Positions 26,993-35,905 are shown, counted from the stretch's first letter. The stretch: DNA of 64,000 nucleotides from Marinobacter flavimaris (GCF_002933295.1 NZ_PSSW01000005.1:62001-126000); one strand, 5' to 3'. The notes: generated from the letters alone by a model not told the origin. Numbers and translations are program-made.

Positions 26993-28259
26993 CCAACGTT
27001 CACAGGCGGAGATTGTCCGCCAGTCGCTCAAGCGTCGCTACCGTAAGGAACGCCGTTTCCGCGCCTACGGCATCATGGCAATCGCCATTGCCCTGGGGGC
27101 CCTGTTAATCCTGTTCACCGATATCATCGGCAAGGGTTATACCGGCTTCGTGAAGACCACCATCACCATGGATGTGCAGTTGGATGGTGAGATGATGTAT
27201 CTGGATGATCCCACGGACGAGCGTCAGATCAAGATGGCCGATTTTGTCGAGCCTCTGGTTCAGGCACTGATCAAGGAGATCCCTGGAGCAACGGAGGATG
27301 ACCGGAATCAGGTTCGCGAGCTGATCAACCCGTACGCCTCGGTGACGCTACGGGATGCCCTGAAGGCAAACCCCGATTGGTTGGGCACCACCCAGACCAT
27401 GACCTTTCTCACGCACACGGATGTGGATGTCTACGTCAAGCATGCAGGGGATGATGCCTACTCGATCAAGCTGAACGACCAGCAAAAAACCTGGGTCGAT
27501 GAGCTTCTGGAGCGGGACGTTATCGAGACATCGTTCAATGATGTGTTCTTCAGTGGCGGCGATTCCCGTGATCCGTCCAAGGCAGGTATTCTTGGCGCCA
27601 TTGTCGGTTCGCTGCTGACCATGTTCGTTACCCTGATCCTCTCGTTCCCGATTGGTGTGGCCGCGGCGATCTACCTGGAAGAATTCGCGCCCCAGAACAA
27701 ATTCACCGATTTTATCGAGGTGAATATCAACAACCTGGCGGCGGTTCCTTCCATCATCTTTGGTCTGCTTGGCCTCGCGGTGTTTATCAACCTGTTCGGG
27801 ATGCCACGTTCGGTTCCGGTGGTTGGTGGTCTGGTGCTGACGTTGATGACTCTGCCGACCATCATCATTTCCAGCCGGGCCGCGATCAAAAGCGTACCAC
27901 CCTCGATCCGGGAGGCCGCTGAAGGTATCGGTGCATCCAAGATGCAGGTAGTTCTGCACCATGTGCTGCCGCTGGCCATGCCGGGTATGCTCACCGGTTC
28001 CATCATCGGTATGGCCCAGGCACTGGGTGAAACCGCACCGCTGCTGCTGATCGGTATGGTGGCGTTCATTGTGGACGTACCCGACGGGTTCTTCGATTCG
28101 GCGACGGTGCTGCCTGTGCAGGTGTTCCTGTGGGCGGGCAGCCCGGAGCTGGCCTTTATTGAGCGAGCGTCGGCAGCCATCATGGTGCTGCTGGCCTTCC
28201 TGATCAGTATGAACGCATTGGCCATCTGGATGCGCAAACGTCTCGAGCGCCGGTGGTAA
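26985..28259 (+). CDS. pstA: Phosphate ABC transporter permease PstA (extended form)
   Basis: A 424-residue permease, longer than E. coli PstA (296). After an N-terminal membrane helix (about residues 27-47) there is a soluble region of about 150 residues with [21 protein letters not shown] and [10 protein letters not shown], probably periplasmic, before the six-helix permease core. The EAA loop [27 protein letters not shown] is intact. It starts inside pstC and ends 11 bases before the pstB start, in one operon. Confidence 0.93.
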   Translation: MTDQRSQAEIVRQSLKRRYRKERRFRAYGIMAIAIALGALLILFTDIIGKGYTGFVKTTITMDVQLDGEMMYLDDPTDERQIKMADFVEPLVQALIKEIPGATEDDRNQVRELINPYASVTLRDALKANPDWLGTTQTMTFLTHTDVDVYVKHAGDDAYSIKLNDQQKTWVDELLERDVIETSFNDVFFSGGDSRDPSKAGILGAIVGSLLTMFVTLILSFPIGVAAAIYLEEFAPQNKFTDFIEVNINNLAAVPSIIFGLLGLAVFINLFGMPRSVPVVGGLVLTLMTLPTIIISSRAAIKSVPPSIREAAEGIGASKMQVVLHHVLPLAMPGMLTGSIIGMAQALGETAPLLLIGMVAFIVDVPDGFFDSATVLPVQVFLWAGSPELAFIERASAAIMVLLAFLISMNALAIWMRKRLERRW

Positions 28260-28270
28260 GGAGAATCAAG

Positions 28271-29158
28271 ATGAATAGTGTGAATACAACCATTACCAGT
28301 GAAGTTACCCAACCGGACGAGGTTGCCGTGCCAGTTCAGGAATCGAAGCCCGCTGAAACCATCATCGAGGAAGGCAAGACCGTCGGTAAGCCTTACTCGG
28401 ACGACCCCAAGTTCAAGCTTCGGGATGTCGAGGTATTCTACGGGGATGCCCCCGCGATCAAGAAGATCAGCCTTGATATTGGCCGTAACGAAGTCATTGC
28501 CTTCATCGGCCCATCCGGTTGCGGCAAATCCACCTTCCTGCGCTGCCTGAATCGCATGAACGACAGCATCGATATCTGTCGTGTGAAGGGTTCCCTGCAA
28601 CTGGACGACCACGACATTTACGACCCCAAGCGGGATGTGGTCGAACTGCGGGCCAGGGTCGGTATGGTATTCCAGAAGCCGAACCCTTTTCCCAAGTCCA
28701 TCTACGACAACGTGGCTTACGGCCCCCGGATTCACGGGCTGGCCAACCGCAAGTCGGATCTGGACGAGATAGTGGAAAACAGTCTGCGCAAGGCCGGCCT
28801 CTGGGAAGAGGTAAAGGATCGCCTGGACGCCAACGCAACCGGCATGTCCGGCGGCCAGCAACAGCGTCTGTGTATTGCCCGTGCCATTGCCGTGAGCCCG
28901 GAAGTGGTGCTGATGGATGAGCCCTGCTCGGCCCTGGACCCTATTGCGACCGCGAAAGTGGAAGAGCTGATTGCCGAACTGTCCGAAAGCTACACGATCG
29001 TTATCGTGACCCACTCGATGCAGCAGGCGGCCCGGGTATCTCACCGTACGGCCTACTTCCACCTGGGACACCTGGTTGAAGTGAACGAGACCAACAAGGT
29101 ATTCACCTCGCCGGAACATGAACTGACCGAGTCCTACATCACCGGCCGTTTTGGCTGA
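28271..29158 (+). CDS. pstB: Phosphate ABC transporter ATPase PstB
   Basis: A 295-residue ATPase with Walker [10 protein letters not shown], signature MSGGQQQRL, Walker [14 protein letters not shown] and the H-loop [12 protein letters not shown]. The N-terminal 45 residues are an extension not seen in E. coli PstB (257). The start is the ATG at 28271 with AAGGAG 13 bases upstream; a GTG-like start six codons earlier overlaps pstA. The chain should pair with PstCA to power phosphate import. A phoU gene follows after 33 bases. Confidence 0.96.
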   Translation: MNSVNTTITSEVTQPDEVAVPVQESKPAETIIEEGKTVGKPYSDDPKFKLRDVEVFYGDAPAIKKISLDIGRNEVIAFIGPSGCGKSTFLRCLNRMNDSIDICRVKGSLQLDDHDIYDPKRDVVELRARVGMVFQKPNPFPKSIYDNVAYGPRIHGLANRKSDLDEIVENSLRKAGLWEEVKDRLDANATGMSGGQQQRLCIARAIAVSPEVVLMDEPCSALDPIATAKVEELIAELSESYTIVIVTHSMQQAARVSHRTAYFHLGHLVEVNETNKVFTSPEHELTESYITGRFG

Positions 29159-29191
29159 TTCCGGACCTGAGGAATTTTGGAGAAGAACAGT

Positions 29192-29914
29192 ATGCCTACA
29201 AAGAAGGACGACGTTTACGGGGATCACATCTCCCACAAGTTCAATGACGAACTGATGGAGCTCAAGACCGAGTTCCTCAAAATGGGCGGCATGGTTGAGG
29301 CCCAGGTCGATAATGCCATCCTCGCCCTGGTGGATGGCGATGGTCATCTGGCCGACGAAATCCGTGCCAACGACAAGAAAGTTGACCGGATGGAAGTGGA
29401 AATCGACGAGGAGGCCACCCTGATCATTGCCCGTCGCCAGCCGACGGCCCGGGATCTGCGTCTGGTGATCTCAGTCATCAAGATGGTGGCCGACCTTGAA
29501 CGGGTTGGCGACGAGGCCAAGAAAATCGCCAAGCTGGCCATCAAGCTGCAGGAAGAGGGCCAGGCCCCGCGGGGCTATGTGGAAGTACGCCACATTGGCA
29601 CCCACGTGCTCAGCATGCTTCACGATGCCCTGGATGCCTTTGCCCGGCTGGATTCCGAGCAGGCGTTGCGGATCATGAAGGAAGACAAGCGCGTCGATGA
29701 GGAATATCAGGCAGCTGCTCGGACCCTGCTGACGTTCATGATGGAAGATACCCGTAACATTTCACGGTGCATGTCGGTGATGTGGGTGCTCCGTGCCCTG
29801 GAGCGGGTGGGTGACCACGCATGTAACATTGCTGAGAACGTGATTTTCATGGTCAAAGGCGAGGACGTTCGTCATACGCCGGTTGAAGAGGCTGAGAAAG
29901 TCGTCGGCCGCTGA
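29192..29914 (+). CDS. phoU: Phosphate signalling protein PhoU
   Basis: A 240-residue all-helical protein, the usual PhoU length. The two three-helix halves carry the metal-binding repeats DDKVDRMEVEIDEE-like (visible NDKKVDRMEVEIDEEATLII) and EDKRVDEEYQAAARTLLTF. PhoU relays the state of PstSCAB to PhoR. The start is ATG 29192 with GGAG at 29179-29182. It is the last gene of pstCAB-phoU, and is followed by two structured repeats. Confidence 0.95.
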   Translation: MPTKKDDVYGDHISHKFNDELMELKTEFLKMGGMVEAQVDNAILALVDGDGHLADEIRANDKKVDRMEVEIDEEATLIIARRQPTARDLRLVISVIKMVADLERVGDEAKKIAKLAIKLQEEGQAPRGYVEVRHIGTHVLSMLHDALDAFARLDSEQALRIMKEDKRVDEEYQAAARTLLTFMMEDTRNISRCMSVMWVLRALERVGDHACNIAENVIFMVKGEDVRHTPVEEAEKVVGR

Positions 29915-29939
29915 TTTTTTGGCCTGGGAGGAGGGCCGC

Positions 29940-30037
29940 CGCGTGGTGCGGCTTTCCGAGACACGCTCGAGCCGTCCATGGTCGCTTGGCTTTCGCCATC
30001 CATGGCGAAAGACAGTCCCGGAAAGCCGTACCACACG
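29940..30037 (-). repeat. Structured intergenic repeat, copy 2 (reverse orientation)
   Basis: Read on the minus strand. The outer stem pairs 29940-29962 with 30015-30037, interrupted by one G-U and two mismatches. Hairpin 1 has an 8-bp perfect stem (plus-strand 29990-29997 and 30004-30011) with minus-strand loop ATGGAT. Hairpin 2 has loop ATGGAC closed by C-G (29974-29979). Both loops are ANGGAN. The flanking bits CCAAGCG and GAGCGTGTC agree with copies 1 and 3. The outer stem sequence differs from both. It lies just after phoU, opposite to phoU's direction and in the direction of hinT. Confidence 0.75.
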
Positions 30038-30127
30038 CCGTCCGATCAGAGCTGGGAGTCAGCCTGGTCCCTTAACAAAACAGATAATTGGGCGCCTACG
30101 AGCGATAGCTCCCAGGTTTGAGCAAGT

Positions 30128-30225
30128 GGGCCGGCAATGCTGTTTGGGACTATCTTTCGCCAGGGATGGCGAAAGCTAAGCGCGCATGGATGCCTTGAGC
30201 GTGTCCCAAACAGCATTACCGGACC
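30128..30225 (+). repeat. Structured intergenic repeat, copy 3
   Basis: Plus-strand orientation, 90 bases after copy 2 and head to head with it. The outer stem pairs 30128-30150 with 30203-30225: 21 of 23 positions pair. Hairpin 1 has an 8-bp perfect stem (30154-30161 with 30168-30175) and loop AGGGAT. Hairpin 2 has loop ATGGAT at 30186-30191, closed by C-G with a short stem. The linker CTAAGCG and the GAGCGTGTCCC tail match copy 1. Together with copy 2 it fills most of the 338-base gap between convergent phoU and hinT; no gene is in that gap. Confidence 0.78.
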
Positions 30226-30252
30226 GCTTGCCGGCACCCAAGCCTAAAGCAA

Positions 30253-30618
30253 TCAGGCATGCTTCATTTTTTCGGTATACGGCGGCCAGCCCAGCGGCTT
30301 CCCGGCAAGAACATGCAGATGAATGTGGAACACCGTCTGCCCTGAATTTTCCCCGCAGTTCATGACGACTCGATAGCCGTCGTCGGCAAAGCCCTTCTCC
30401 TTGGCAATTTTCGCAGCCACCAGATACAGATGCCCCACCAGTTCCCGATCTTCCTCGGTGATGTCGTTAATGGTGGCGATGGCCTTTTTCGGGATGACCA
30501 GGAAATGAACCGGCGCCTGGGGGTTTATGTCGCTGAAAGCGAGGGCGATGTCGTCTTCGTAGAGGATGTCCGCGGGAATTTCCCGGTTGATGATCTTGGT
30601 GAAAATCGTCTCTGACAT
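30253..30618 (-). CDS. hinT: HIT-family nucleoside phosphoramidase HinT
   Basis: A 121-residue histidine triad protein. The triad HIHLHVLAG near the C terminus supplies the active-site histidines, and the N-terminal block IFTKIINREIPADILYEDD is typical of bacterial HinT (YcfF). It hydrolyses adenosine phosphoramidates. The start is the ATG at 30618 with AAGGAGCCACC ahead. It follows ubiF on the same strand after 41 bases and may be co-transcribed. Confidence 0.93.
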   Translation of the reverse strand: MSETIFTKIINREIPADILYEDDIALAFSDINPQAPVHFLVIPKKAIATINDITEEDRELVGHLYLVAAKIAKEKGFADDGYRVVMNCGENSGQTVFHIHLHVLAGKPLGWPPYTEKMKHA

Positions 30619-30659
30619 GGTGGCTCCTTTGCACTTGTCCTTGGGATTGTTGTTTGGCT

Positions 30660-31955
30660 CTAAAGCTGATTCAGGCCCGGAATCCGGGAGGCTATCTGCC
30701 GCACCACGGCCGGCAGTTTCTCGTCGATGCCCATGGCGTAGCGGGCAACCCGGTTGCGGGCGAAGGGTAGGGCGCGGGCGGCGCCGAGGCCGAGGTTGCG
30801 TAGCAGGTGGACGGGTGGAATCCGGTTGCTGAACAGATGGTAGAACAGATCCATGGTCAGCATCATTCTGCGGTTCGCCGGCCGGCGCTGTTGTTCGTAG
30901 AGGTTCAGCCACTTCGGATTTGCCAGATCATCGCCGGCGCGCTTGGCCTCTTTGAGGGCTGACTGGAGGGCTTGCGCATCCTGGAATCCCAGGTTCACCC
31001 CCTGGCCGGCCAGCGGGTTGATGGTATGGGCAGAATCACCGGCCAGGACAACTCGTCCAGAGTGATATTGTTTGGCGTGCTGGCGGGCGATGGGGAACGA
31101 GGCTTTGATGTCGATGTGGGTCAGCAAGGGCAAACTCGCGGGAAACGACGACTGGATTTCGCTCATCAGGGTGCTGTCGTCCAGGGCTTTCAGGCGTGCC
31201 AGTTCATCGGGCGAATCGTACCAGACCAGGGAGCCCCAGCTTTCACCCGGATGTTCCGGACCGGCACTGTGCAATGGCAGGAAGGCTCGGGGCCCCGAGG
31301 GGTGAAAGCCCTGCCAGGTAATGTCTTCAACCGGCCCCTGATAGCGTACCGAGATAACCATTGCCTGCTGGTCATACTGGTTACGGGTTACGCCGATGCC
31401 GGCCAGGTCCCTGATCCGGGATTGGGCGCCATCGCAACCGACTACAAGGCTTGCTAGCAGCTCGCGGTCGTCATCCAGGGTGACCGTGGCTGTATCACCG
31501 GACTGCGCCAGTGAGGCGACACCCTGACCGTGGAACAGGGATATCTGGGGGCAGGCCTCGGCGGTTTGCCAGAGCGCCTGTTGGGTTACTGAGTTTTCGA
31601 CGATGTGTCCCAGGTGGTGGGCGCCCAGCTCGGTGGCGTCGAATTGGACCTCAGCCAGTTTTCGGGGCACCAGGTTCTGCAGTGGATAGCGGGTTTCATC
31701 CCACACGGCCAGTCGCCTATAGGGCGTCGAGCGCATCCCGAGGATGTGGTCCCAGGCGCCCAGGCTCTGGAGATAGCGCTCACTGCCGGCGCTCAGGGCA
31801 GAAACCCGGATGTCCGGGGCGCTTTCCGGGTCAAAGTCGGGGGGCGGAGCCCGGTCGACAAGGGCAACGCGGAAGCCATTCTGGCCGAGGCCAGTGGCGA
31901 GAGCAGCGCCGACCATGCCGGCACCAACTACGACAATATCAAAGACTTGAGTCAT
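30660..31955 (-). CDS. ubiF: Ubiquinone C6 hydroxylase UbiF (UbiH/UbiF/VisC family FAD monooxygenase)
   Basis: A 431-residue class A flavoprotein monooxygenase. FAD-binding motifs are the N-terminal VVVGAGMVGAALA, the internal VVGCDGAQSRIR and the GDSAHTINPLAGQGVNLGFQDA block. Of the ubiquinone hydroxylases, it is closest to E. coli UbiF as I recall it: SLGAWDHI and the PYRRLAVWDE block, then SGPRAFLPL, SLVWYDSP and MDLFYHLFSNRIPP all align. UbiF adds the last hydroxyl to demethoxyubiquinone. Position between a YbaK-like gene and hinT gives no further clue. UbiH or UbiI identity is less likely. Confidence 0.8.
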   Translation of the reverse strand: MTQVFDIVVVGAGMVGAALATGLGQNGFRVALVDRAPPPDFDPESAPDIRVSALSAGSERYLQSLGAWDHILGMRSTPYRRLAVWDETRYPLQNLVPRKLAEVQFDATELGAHHLGHIVENSVTQQALWQTAEACPQISLFHGQGVASLAQSGDTATVTLDDDRELLASLVVGCDGAQSRIRDLAGIGVTRNQYDQQAMVISVRYQGPVEDITWQGFHPSGPRAFLPLHSAGPEHPGESWGSLVWYDSPDELARLKALDDSTLMSEIQSSFPASLPLLTHIDIKASFPIARQHAKQYHSGRVVLAGDSAHTINPLAGQGVNLGFQDAQALQSALKEAKRAGDDLANPKWLNLYEQQRRPANRRMMLTMDLFYHLFSNRIPPVHLLRNLGLGAARALPFARNRVARYAMGIDEKLPAVVRQIASRIPGLNQL

Positions 31956-32037
31956 ATCGGTTTCCTGTCTGATGCCCTCAGTTTACGCGATGACGGCAGC
32001 CAGACAAGAGACCGGGATCAAGCCGGAATGAAAACCC

Positions 32038-32595
32038 TCAATAGCCTGCCATACCTGACACCCGCGGCTCGGCAGCGTCGTCAGGCCTGCGACGGTTCTT
32101 GATCAGCCAGGCGGGCTTCTGTGCACCCGGTTTGTTGAATCCCTGGTTCAGGACCATGGGTTGCACGAGGGTCAGGAAATCCGAGGTTTTCATATGTGCC
32201 GATTCGCTGTGGCTGCCTGCGGCGAACGCCAGTTCGGGCTGCTCGGTCAGCGCTTCGGCGCAATAGACGGTCATTCCGAACAGGTTGCCAAAGGGGGGCA
32301 TGGCGCCTACCTCGCAATCCGGGAAGCGGTCCTGGAATTCCTGTTCGTCAGCGAGGTCAAGAAAGTCGGTGTCGAGGATGCGGGATAACCTGTCCCAGCG
32401 GATTCGCCAGGTGGCCGGCATCACCAGCATTGCCATTTTACCATCCAGTTCGATGATCACCGTTTTGACGACACGGTCGCCGGCAATCTTGACGTGGTGG
32501 GCGAGTTCCTGGGCGGTAAATGCAGGAGGGTGGGAGAGGCACATGTATTCCACACCCGCCTCATCGAGGAATTCCTTCAACTGCTGTACCGGCAT
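32038..32595 (-). CDS. YbaK/ProX-type aminoacyl-tRNA deacylase
   Basis: A 185-residue YbaK/EbsC-fold protein. The block HHVKIAGDRVVKTVIIELDGK contains the conserved lysine of the editing pocket, and GAMPPFGNLFGM is the ligand-binding GxxPPFG loop. Family members remove wrong amino acids from tRNA-Pro or related species in trans. The C-terminal 30 residues (after LTLVQPMVLNQ) are basic and unlike the core. The start is the ATG at 32595. It precedes ubiF by about 80 bases on the same strand and follows mscS. Exact tRNA target is unknown. Confidence 0.82.
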   Translation of the reverse strand: MPVQQLKEFLDEAGVEYMCLSHPPAFTAQELAHHVKIAGDRVVKTVIIELDGKMAMLVMPATWRIRWDRLSRILDTDFLDLADEQEFQDRFPDCEVGAMPPFGNLFGMTVYCAEALTEQPELAFAAGSHSESAHMKTSDFLTLVQPMVLNQGFNKPGAQKPAWLIKNRRRPDDAAEPRVSGMAGY

Positions 32596-32668
32596 AGTGA
32601 CAACCTCCTACCAGCAATGACAGCGTTCCGGAGCCTGTGTTGATCTAATTGCCTGGCCCCGATGGCCT

Positions 32669-32690
32669 GGCGGGGTTGGTCAACCCCGCC
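32669..32690. terminator. GC-rich hairpin between mscS and the YbaK-like gene
   Basis: A perfect 10-bp inverted repeat, GGCGGGGTTG with CAACCCCGCC, separated by two bases. It lies downstream of mscS and upstream of the YbaK-like gene on the minus strand. No T tract follows on either side, so its role is uncertain. Confidence 0.35.
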
Positions 32691-32765
32691 ATTAATGGTC
32701 AGCTTAGTTGAGGTTACGCAGTTTGCGAGTAACCGGATGTATCAATGAGAAACCGATCGCGAATC

Positions 32766-33599
32766 TCAGTCGGTTTTAATCATATGAACATCGCGCTGGG
32801 GGAACGGAATGCTGATACCCTCGGCGTCGAATGCTTTTTTCACTTTCTCATGCATGTCCCAGTAGAAGGGCCAGAGATCACCTGATTTGGTCCAGGCCCG
32901 AACGGTCAGGTCGACGGAGCTTTCGCCCAGTGCACCAACAACGATCAGTGGTTCGGGGTCCTTCAGTGCGCGCTCGTCTTCTTCAATAAGGCGCTTGCAG
33001 ATGGCCTTGGCCTTGTCGATGTCATCACCGTAGCCGATGCCGAAGCTCATGTCGCAGCGACGGGTTTCATAGGCGCTCAGGTTGGTCAGGCTGGCGTTGG
33101 CCAGTTGACCATTCGGGATCACAATCCGGCGGTTATCGAAGGTGTCGACAATGGTGTACAGGATGGAGATTTCGCGGACGGAGCCGAGGTAGCCCTGGGC
33201 ATCAATCGTGTCACCAACCTTGAACGGTTTGAAGATCAGGATCAGCACGCCGCCGGCGAAGTTGGCGAGGCTGCCCTGAAGCGCAAGACCGACGGCCAGG
33301 CCGGCAGCACCGATAATGGCAATGAAGGAGGTGGTGGCAATTCCGACCATGGAGGCGACAGAGATCAGCAGCAGAATCTTGAGGATTGCTCCGATCAGGC
33401 CGCAGAGAAACTTGTTCAGAGTGGGGTCTTTTTTGCCCAGCTTGTTATCTAGAACGCCGACAAACCGGTTGATCAGCCACATGCCCACAATCAGAGTGAC
33501 AATGGCCAACACGACCTTGGGGGCGTATGTCATGACCAGAGCCATGGCCTGATTCATGAGTTCCGAGGCACCGCCTTCAGCGCCAAATAGGTCTTCCAT
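32766..33599 (-). CDS. mscS: Small-conductance mechanosensitive channel MscS
   Basis: A 277-residue MscS of close to E. coli length (286). Three N-terminal membrane helices include the pore-lining segment AAGLAVGLALQGSLANFAGGVLILIF with the usual Gly/Ala pattern, followed by the beta domain (FKVGDTIDAQGYLGSVREISILYT) and the alpha/beta domain ending PFPQRDVH. The channel opens under membrane tension at osmotic downshock. The start is the ATG at 33599 with AGGAGT ahead. It is the first gene of the minus-strand series mscS, ybaK-like, ubiF, hinT. Confidence 0.95.
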   Translation of the reverse strand: MEDLFGAEGGASELMNQAMALVMTYAPKVVLAIVTLIVGMWLINRFVGVLDNKLGKKDPTLNKFLCGLIGAILKILLLISVASMVGIATTSFIAIIGAAGLAVGLALQGSLANFAGGVLILIFKPFKVGDTIDAQGYLGSVREISILYTIVDTFDNRRIVIPNGQLANASLTNLSAYETRRCDMSFGIGYGDDIDKAKAICKRLIEEDERALKDPEPLIVVGALGESSVDLTVRAWTKSGDLWPFYWDMHEKVKKAFDAEGISIPFPQRDVHMIKTD

Positions 33600-33740
33600 A
33601 AAGGACTCCTTGTTCGTTGGTATTTTTCATAAGTGTCTGATTAACGGACAAATTCCTGCAACAACATGATTCGTCTACTTCTTTATATAGCAGACAAATG
33701 TCGTGAGTGTGTACTGCAGGCGTAATATTCAGTCAGGGCC

Positions 33741-34844
33741 TTACGCAACCGAGCTTTTGTTGGCCCAGTCGAGAATGGTCTTGGGGCCTCCACGAACAAG
33801 AATCCGGCCTTCTTTCTTGCCCAGTTGGTAGTCGTACATTGGGTCGTAATAATCCTGGAGCAGTGACTGGATCCAGGCGTTGTGGGCCGCTGTCTCTCCG
33901 GTGGCTTCCTGCTGCAGGAGTGCCTGGTCCATCAGGCCGCGCAGCTGCTGGTGTCGCTCCCCGCCCAGGCGCTTGCGGATGCGGTCAATGGCGCTCAGCA
34001 GATAGTCCCGGAAATTCAGCCAGCCTGCTTCGGCCCCGTCGCGGTCCACGTAATCCGAGTACATTCCCTCAACATAATCCTCGCGGATGATGCCAATACG
34101 CTCTTCCATCGGTTGCTCGAGGATCAGCAACGGCGACCTGGCCATCCGCTCCTTGAGGGATTCGGGCAGGGCGCAACGGCCAACAAGGCGGCTTTCATCT
34201 TCCAGATAGACCGGACCACTGTTCAGGTGGCGGGCTTTGAGCATGGCTACCGCCAGCCGGTTCTCGAAATCGATTTGTGAAGGCTGCGGTGTTACCTGAC
34301 GCCCGAAGCTGGAACCCCGGTGATTGGCCAGGCCTTCAAGATCCACCGGATTGGGGAGCTGTTTCAGTACCCGGGTCTTGCCGGTGCCGGTGCGCCCGCT
34401 GAGAATCCGGAACTCGCCGGATTCGATCTGCGCTTCCAGACTGTCGATCAGGAATCGGCGCAATGCCTTGTAGCCGCCTTTGACCAGCGGGTAGTCAATT
34501 CCGGCCTCCCGGATCCACTGCTGGGTGAGCCGGGAGCGCAGGCCACCCCGAAAACAGAACAGGTAGCCGTTCGGGTGGCGGGCGACAAAACGTTTCCAGG
34601 CTTCAATGCGCTGGGCCTTGATGTCACCGGACACCAGCTGGTGCCCCAGTTCAATCGCCTTGTCCTGACCTTTCTCCTTGTAACAGATGCCGACCCGATG
34701 GCGCTCCTCATCGTTCATCAGGGGCGCGTTTTCGGTATTCGGAAAGCTGCCACGGCTGAACTCTACCGGTGCCCGGACGTCCATCAGCGGCACATCATTC
34801 AGGAACAGGGAAAGGTAGTCGTCGGTGTCGGGTCTGCTTGCCAT
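33741..34844 (-). CDS. mnmH: tRNA 2-selenouridine synthase MnmH (SelU/YbbB)
   Basis: A 367-residue protein with an N-terminal rhodanese domain carrying the catalytic cysteine in LFCFRGGLRSRLTQQW near residue 97, and a C-terminal P-loop domain with SGRTGTGKTRVL. It converts 2-thiouridine (via a geranylated step) to 2-selenouridine at the wobble base of tRNAs for Lys, Glu and Gln, using selenophosphate. Length matches E. coli (364). A selD gene would be needed elsewhere. The gene is divergent from the methyltransferase gene at 34978. Confidence 0.93.
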   Translation of the reverse strand: MASRPDTDDYLSLFLNDVPLMDVRAPVEFSRGSFPNTENAPLMNDEERHRVGICYKEKGQDKAIELGHQLVSGDIKAQRIEAWKRFVARHPNGYLFCFRGGLRSRLTQQWIREAGIDYPLVKGGYKALRRFLIDSLEAQIESGEFRILSGRTGTGKTRVLKQLPNPVDLEGLANHRGSSFGRQVTPQPSQIDFENRLAVAMLKARHLNSGPVYLEDESRLVGRCALPESLKERMARSPLLILEQPMEERIGIIREDYVEGMYSDYVDRDGAEAGWLNFRDYLLSAIDRIRKRLGGERHQQLRGLMDQALLQQEATGETAAHNAWIQSLLQDYYDPMYDYQLGKKEGRILVRGGPKTILDWANKSSVA

Positions 34845-34977
34845 TTCAGCGGTAAACCAGTTGTCAGATGGAGGCGGCAGTATAGCGGAAATGGGGTTTT
34901 TCTGCTTGTCGCCGCCTGTTTCCCGGACTGGTCACGGGTACAATGACGCCTTCCGGAAAATTGAGGTTGGGTACCCC

Positions 34978-35637
34978 ATGTCAGTGGACAGTCTGAATCA
35001 GCACCTGCGCAAAACCCTCTCCCGAGGCCGGGTGGCCGTTTCCCGTCCTGCCGGTTGTGAGCGCATTGCCCTGTACCTCTTTGACCCGAGGGTGCTTGAG
35101 GGGCCGTTATCGCACGAAGAGGCCCAGGCGGTCGTTGCCGAACCCGCCTACTGGTCGTTCTGCTGGGCCAGCGGCCAGGTGCTCGCCAACTGGATTCTGG
35201 ACAATCCCCATTGGGTTGAGGGCAAGCGCGTCCTGGATTTCGGCTCGGGATCCGGAATCGTGGCTGTCGCGGCGGCAATGGCCGGAGCGAAGGAAGCCAT
35301 CGCCTGTGACATTGATCCGGCTGCGCTGGACGCGGCCAATGCAAATGCGGCTCTCAATGGTGTTTCCGTTGGCCTTTGCCCTGACTGGGCAGCCCGACCG
35401 GACGAAATAGATGTCGTGACCGCCGCGGATGTGCTCTATGATCCGGAAAACCGGCCGTTGCTCGGCGTTTTACGCGAGGCGGCTCCTCGGGTGCTGCTGG
35501 CGGATTCGCGGATGAAAGTGTTGGGTGACGATGCCTACCGCAAGCAGACAACGCTTGAGGCCCGGACCTGGCCGGATCTTAACGAATTCGAGGAGTTCAA
35601 TAGGGTTCGTATCTACCTGGCCGAGAACAACCAGTGA
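34978..35637 (+). CDS. Class I SAM-dependent methyltransferase, ETFB/PrmA-like
   Basis: A 219-residue methyltransferase with motif I VLDFGSGSGIVAVAAAMAGA, an acidic loop ACDIDPAALDAANANAALNG and a motif IV-like region TAADVLYDPENRP. The layout (N-terminal WSFCWASGQVLANWI then the Rossmann core) is like mitochondrial METTL20 (electron-transfer flavoprotein beta lysine methyltransferase) and its bacterial relatives. Lysine methylation of ETF or a ribosomal protein is a guess. ATG 34978 follows GGTTGGGTACCCC; a start 51 codons upstream overlaps mnmH on the opposite strand. The small RNA gene follows it, on the opposite strand. Confidence 0.75.
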   Translation: MSVDSLNQHLRKTLSRGRVAVSRPAGCERIALYLFDPRVLEGPLSHEEAQAVVAEPAYWSFCWASGQVLANWILDNPHWVEGKRVLDFGSGSGIVAVAAAMAGAKEAIACDIDPAALDAANANAALNGVSVGLCPDWAARPDEIDVVTAADVLYDPENRPLLGVLREAAPRVLLADSRMKVLGDDAYRKQTTLEARTWPDLNEFEEFNRVRIYLAENNQ

Positions 35638-35666
35638 TGGATCAGAGGTGAGAAAAAAGAAGGTAT

Positions 35667-35700
35667 AAAAAAATAAAGGGCAACCAAACGGTTACCCTTT
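35667..35700 (-). terminator. Rho-independent terminator of the small RNA
   Basis: On the minus strand AAAGGGTAACC (35700-35690) pairs with GGTTGCCCTTT (35685-35675) with one G-U or mismatch, around a GTTT loop, followed by a seven-base T run at 35667-35673. Confidence 0.92.
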
Positions 35701-35900
35701 CTCGGAACAGGTCGGCGCATCCTTGCGCATTTGGCAACAGCCGTGTTGCGAGATCCTTGAGCCACTCCGTGGTGCCGGCATCCGAGCCGGCTATCCGAAT
35801 AGTTATCCCTTAAGCGAGGCGTCCTTGTGTCCCTACCTCTCCCCGCGGTCCTTGCCGGGGTGCATCCAGTGCGTCGTCCATTTCCCTGTCATCCTTGACA
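35667..35900 (-). ncRNA. CsrB/RsmZ-family small RNA that sequesters CsrA/RsmA
   Basis: About 234 bases on the minus strand with at least ten GGA motifs, many in hairpin loops. Examples on plus coordinates: stem-loops 35887-35900 (loop AAGGAT), 35762-35772 (CCAC/GTGG around GGA), 35774-35791 (GCCGGC stem, loop TCGGAT), 35715-35728 (GCGC stem, loop AAGGAT). A TATATT -10 box is at 35906-35911 and a strong terminator ends it. A GacA-type box lies about 180 bases upstream. This is the architecture of RsmY/RsmZ/CsrB RNAs, which bind and titrate CsrA/RsmA. Whether it is closest to RsmY, RsmZ or CsrB is open. It fills most of the gap 35638-36081. Confidence 0.88.
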
Positions 35901-35905
35901 ACAAC

